DNA of 34,174 nt, from the NCBI GenBank assembly GCA_902786265.1, contig CADACE010000061.1:1-34174 (forward strand). The letters are read 5' to 3'. The position numbers and the translations under genes were made by a program. The stretch's first letter is position 1. Every line of letters starts with the position of its first letter. Under the pieces are notes generated by a model. The model had not been told where the DNA came from and made no database searches. It was given only the letters and a program-made list of their open reading frames with translations. This document shows positions 32,344 to 34,174 of the stretch, in pieces. This DNA is from an uncultured Chloroflexota bacterium. GTDB taxonomy: Bacteria > Chloroflexota > Anaerolineae > Anaerolineales > Anaerolineaceae.

Positions 32344-32877
32344 ATGGATATCCTGGAGTTGATTCAAAACAGACACAGCTACCGCGGAAAATATAAATCG
32401 ATACCGGTACCGAGAGAAGACCTGTCAAAGATCATGCAGGCGGGTCTTGCCGCGCCGTCAGGCTGCAATAAGCAAACTACAAGCCTCATCGGGGTGGATG
32501 ATCCGGAGGTTTTAGCAAGACTGCATGCCGTGATAGACCCGCCTGTCGGGGAAACTGCTCCGGCAGTGATCTGTGTCCTCAGCCGGAGGATCATAGCGTA
32601 TCGTGACAGATGCTTTGCCGTTCAGGACTATTCCGCTGCCATTGAGAATATGCTGCTTGCCATCACCGCGCTTGGATATCAAAGCTGTTGGTTTGAAGGT
32701 CATATCACGGATACAGACAGGATCGGTTATCAAATGGCGCAGATACTTGGCGTTCCGGATGATTATGAACTGGTTTGTTTTCTCCCTGTCGGAATTGCGG
32801 AATCTGCTCCGGCTCTTCCGAAGAAAAAGGAATTTGAAGAGCGGGCCTGGTTCAATTCTTTTCCGAAAACGATTTGA
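32344..32877 (+). CDS. Nitroreductase-family FMN oxidoreductase
   Basis: 177 residues, a short member of the family. The FMN-phosphate site at the N-terminus is ELIQNRHSYRGKYKSIPV (Arg-His-Ser-Tyr-Arg), then IMQAGLAAPSGCNKQ. A central helix holds YSAAIENMLLAITALGYQSCWFEG, and LGVPDDYELVCFLPVGIA completes the site. Members reduce nitroaromatics, quinones or flavin analogues with NAD(P)H. AAGGAG lies 7-8 nt before the ATG and the gene follows the acyltransferase by 36 nt, so co-transcription is likely. A hairpin follows at 32896. Confidence 0.93.
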   Translation: MDILELIQNRHSYRGKYKSIPVPREDLSKIMQAGLAAPSGCNKQTTSLIGVDDPEVLARLHAVIDPPVGETAPAVICVLSRRIIAYRDRCFAVQDYSAAIENMLLAITALGYQSCWFEGHITDTDRIGYQMAQILGVPDDYELVCFLPVGIAESAPALPKKKEFEERAWFNSFPKTI

Positions 32878-32895
32878 ATAATTGATTAATAACAA

Positions 32896-32915
32896 CAGCG
32901 CACTCATGTGCGCTG
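32896..32915 (+). terminator. Hairpin after the nitroreductase gene
   Basis: CAGCGCAC (32896-32903) pairs over 8 bp with GTGCGCTG (32908-32915) around a TCAT loop, followed by a pyrimidine-rich tail with few consecutive Ts. Probable terminator of moderate strength. The remaining sequence to 33057 shows nothing else. Confidence 0.6.
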
Positions 32916-33057
32916 CTGCTTTCTCTGTTCATCGGTATATTGGATATACCATTTCTTCTTACCTTACTGTAAAGACGCACAAGAGATCGGTTCTCATGTG
33001 CCGGCTTGCGCGGCAGCAGGAGGCTGACCCCTTGTGCTCCGTTTTCCATTTGCTGCC

Positions 33058-34174
33058 TCAGGGCAGGCTCGTGCTTCCCGGATCCAGAGGCCGTGCGGCG
33101 ATGATGCGACGGTTATCGTATCCGCCGCCGGGGCGTTCATCTTCGCAGGTGATCATTGTCAGCGAGTTATCGTACTTCGAGGCGATGCGGTTCAGACCCG
33201 TGAAATCGGTCTCGCTGATCTTTTCATTCGCATAGACAACGAATATCTGCATATGACTCTGCGGATCCGTTACGAAGATACGATCACCTTCCTGCATCCA
33301 GTAAAGCAGGGCAAACGGTCCGGCTTCTGTGGTGTTCAGATGGTTGTGCCCGGTGATGATACTGGAACCATAGCCAGGCAGCGAATATCCTTCCAGCAGA
33401 CCGGTATCGTGACCAAGCCATGTTACCGGATATTCTCCGCCGGCGGACGGCACGATTACGATATCAGAGCTCACATCCAGGGACGGAATCTCGAGGTGCC
33501 AGTTGAGGCGTCTGTAATTGATGTCCTTCGGCTGCTGCGGCAGGCTCTGCGGATGCAGGGCTGAGAATCCGGTCTTCGGCAGTACCGGCTCATCCGGAGG
33601 ATAGAATTCCTCGTGATATTCATTGACGAAGTCAAGCGCGTGCGGATCATCACCGCGGATCTCGGCAATATAAAGGTTCCCGTCCACATCTTCCGCAACA
33701 ACGACTGTGACGTTATATACCCTGGTATCATAGGTCACTGTTTCTCTGGTTCCGGCGACTTCCCTGATAGTGTAGGTGTAGGTGCCGGGTTCCGTGAACC
33801 AGATGATATCGAAGGTAATGTTTCCGCCGTCATTGAGGACGGTCTGAAGCACGTTCCCGTCACCGTCGAGCAGCTCAAACCGGAATTTCGCTCCTTCGAG
33901 TTCTTCACCGATGATGGTCTTTGTTCCATGGAATTGGATGTACGCGCCGGAAGGGGAATAGGTATTTGTAATGGCGACAGTCTGTATCAGCTGACTGCCG
34001 GCATCCGCTATCAGGTTCCCGTTCCCGTCATCGACTACTACGATCGTCACAAGATGTTCCGTTTCATCGTAAGTAATGCCGTCGATAGAGCCCTTAATTT
34101 CCTTCACGATATACTGGTATGTCCCAGGCTCCGTGAATTCGATCTTGCCGAAGGTATCGGTATAGTCCGGTGTG
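33058..34174 (-). CDS. Surface protein with pilin isopeptide domains, LPKTGF motif and C-terminal sortase domain (N-terminus outside window)
   Basis: The frame is open to the right edge; 371 residues of the C-terminal end are visible. A partial Spy0128/FctA-type domain (EPGTYQYIVKE ... ITNTYS) is followed by a complete one (FHGTKTIIGEELEGAKFRF ... EPGTYTYTIRE ... DFVNEYH), each with the Glu, and the complete one with Lys and Asn, expected for an intramolecular isopeptide bond. LPKTGF is encoded at 33565-33582. No membrane helix or basic tail follows it; instead a sortase domain of ~140 residues fills the C-terminus, with catalytic His in ITGHNHLN, Cys in TMITCED and Arg in YDNRRIIAAR. The chain ends STSLP without an anchor. 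Adhesin and sortase are normally separate proteins. The N-terminus should carry a signal peptide and more repeats. Confidence 0.88.
   Translation of the reverse strand, partial: TPDYTDTFGKIEFTEPGTYQYIVKEIKGSIDGITYDETEHLVTIVVVDDGNGNLIADAGSQLIQTVAITNTYSPSGAYIQFHGTKTIIGEELEGAKFRFELLDGDGNVLQTVLNDGGNITFDIIWFTEPGTYTYTIREVAGTRETVTYDTRVYNVTVVVAEDVDGNLYIAEIRGDDPHALDFVNEYHEEFYPPDEPVLPKTGFSALHPQSLPQQPKDINYRRLNWHLEIPSLDVSSDIVIVPSAGGEYPVTWLGHDTGLLEGYSLPGYGSSIITGHNHLNTTEAGPFALLYWMQEGDRIFVTDPQSHMQIFVVYANEKISETDFTGLNRIASKYDNSLTMITCEDERPGGGYDNRRIIAARPLDPGSTSLP

Noticed and set aside
33565..33582. LPKTGF as an ordinary cell-wall anchoring signal
   Set aside because: It is not followed by a membrane helix and basic tail; a sortase domain follows instead.

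Overview
The window looks like chromosome of an anaerobic gut- or rumen-type Bacillota, most likely class Clostridia. The reasons are strong AGGAGG-type ribosome binding sites, TTGACA-17-TAAAAT promoters, a NupNOPQ-type nucleoside ABC transporter, a FeoA-FeoA-FeoB operon with its Cys-rich partner, an NHLP/NHLM-type peptide export locus, and Spy0128-like pilin domains with a sortase. Genus cannot be called from the sequence. No rRNA, tRNA, CRISPR array, phage or transposase gene was found.

Layout. 1-204 is the 5' part of an unrecognised minus-strand gene. 205-934 is a gene-free stretch with two arrays of 7-bp repeats and a dense run of hairpins. 935-3900 (+) encodes an exported cyclophilin-like/aldo-keto reductase fusion and a gamma-glutamyltransferase-family enzyme. 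3974-5525 (-) encodes rfbA and a secreted LamG-like protein. 5725-6767 (+) holds a broken NADAR-domain gene and an unknown protein. 6991-13566 (-) is an NHLP-type peptide maturation/export locus: short membrane adaptor, radical SAM/SPASM enzyme, peptidase-containing ABC transporter and partner ABC transporter. A small gene for a four-helix-bundle (23S rRNA intervening-sequence-type) protein lies between the two transporter genes, bracketed by inverted arrays of TTTAGGG-like heptamers.

13719-21595 (+) is a nucleoside uptake and salvage operon: BMP-type binding protein, double-ABC ATPase, two permeases (the first frameshifted), a PfkB-family sugar/nucleoside kinase and two nucleoside hydrolases. 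Together they would import nucleosides, split them to base and ribose, and phosphorylate the sugar or nucleoside. 21724-24054 (-) is a one-polypeptide ABCG-like transporter with two FHA domains. 24467-28136 (+) is the ferrous-iron uptake operon with a clear promoter and an 18-bp dyad over the -10 box, followed by an HMA metallochaperone. 28403-32877 (+) carries a ketopantoate-reductase-like/methyltransferase fusion, a GNAT acetyltransferase, a PlsC-type acyltransferase with a zinc ribbon, and a nitroreductase. At the right edge (33058-34174, -) is the C-terminal part of a surface protein joining pilin isopeptide domains, an LPKTGF motif and a complete-looking sortase domain in one chain.

Most worth a second look: the pilin-LPKTGF-sortase fusion; the heptamer-bracketed four-helix gene together with the other heptamer arrays, several of which sit just upstream of ribosome binding sites; the NHLP-like locus with a very short adaptor and no visible precursor; and three frameshifts that are each repaired by adding one G to a G-run, which may point to sequencing error rather than biology.
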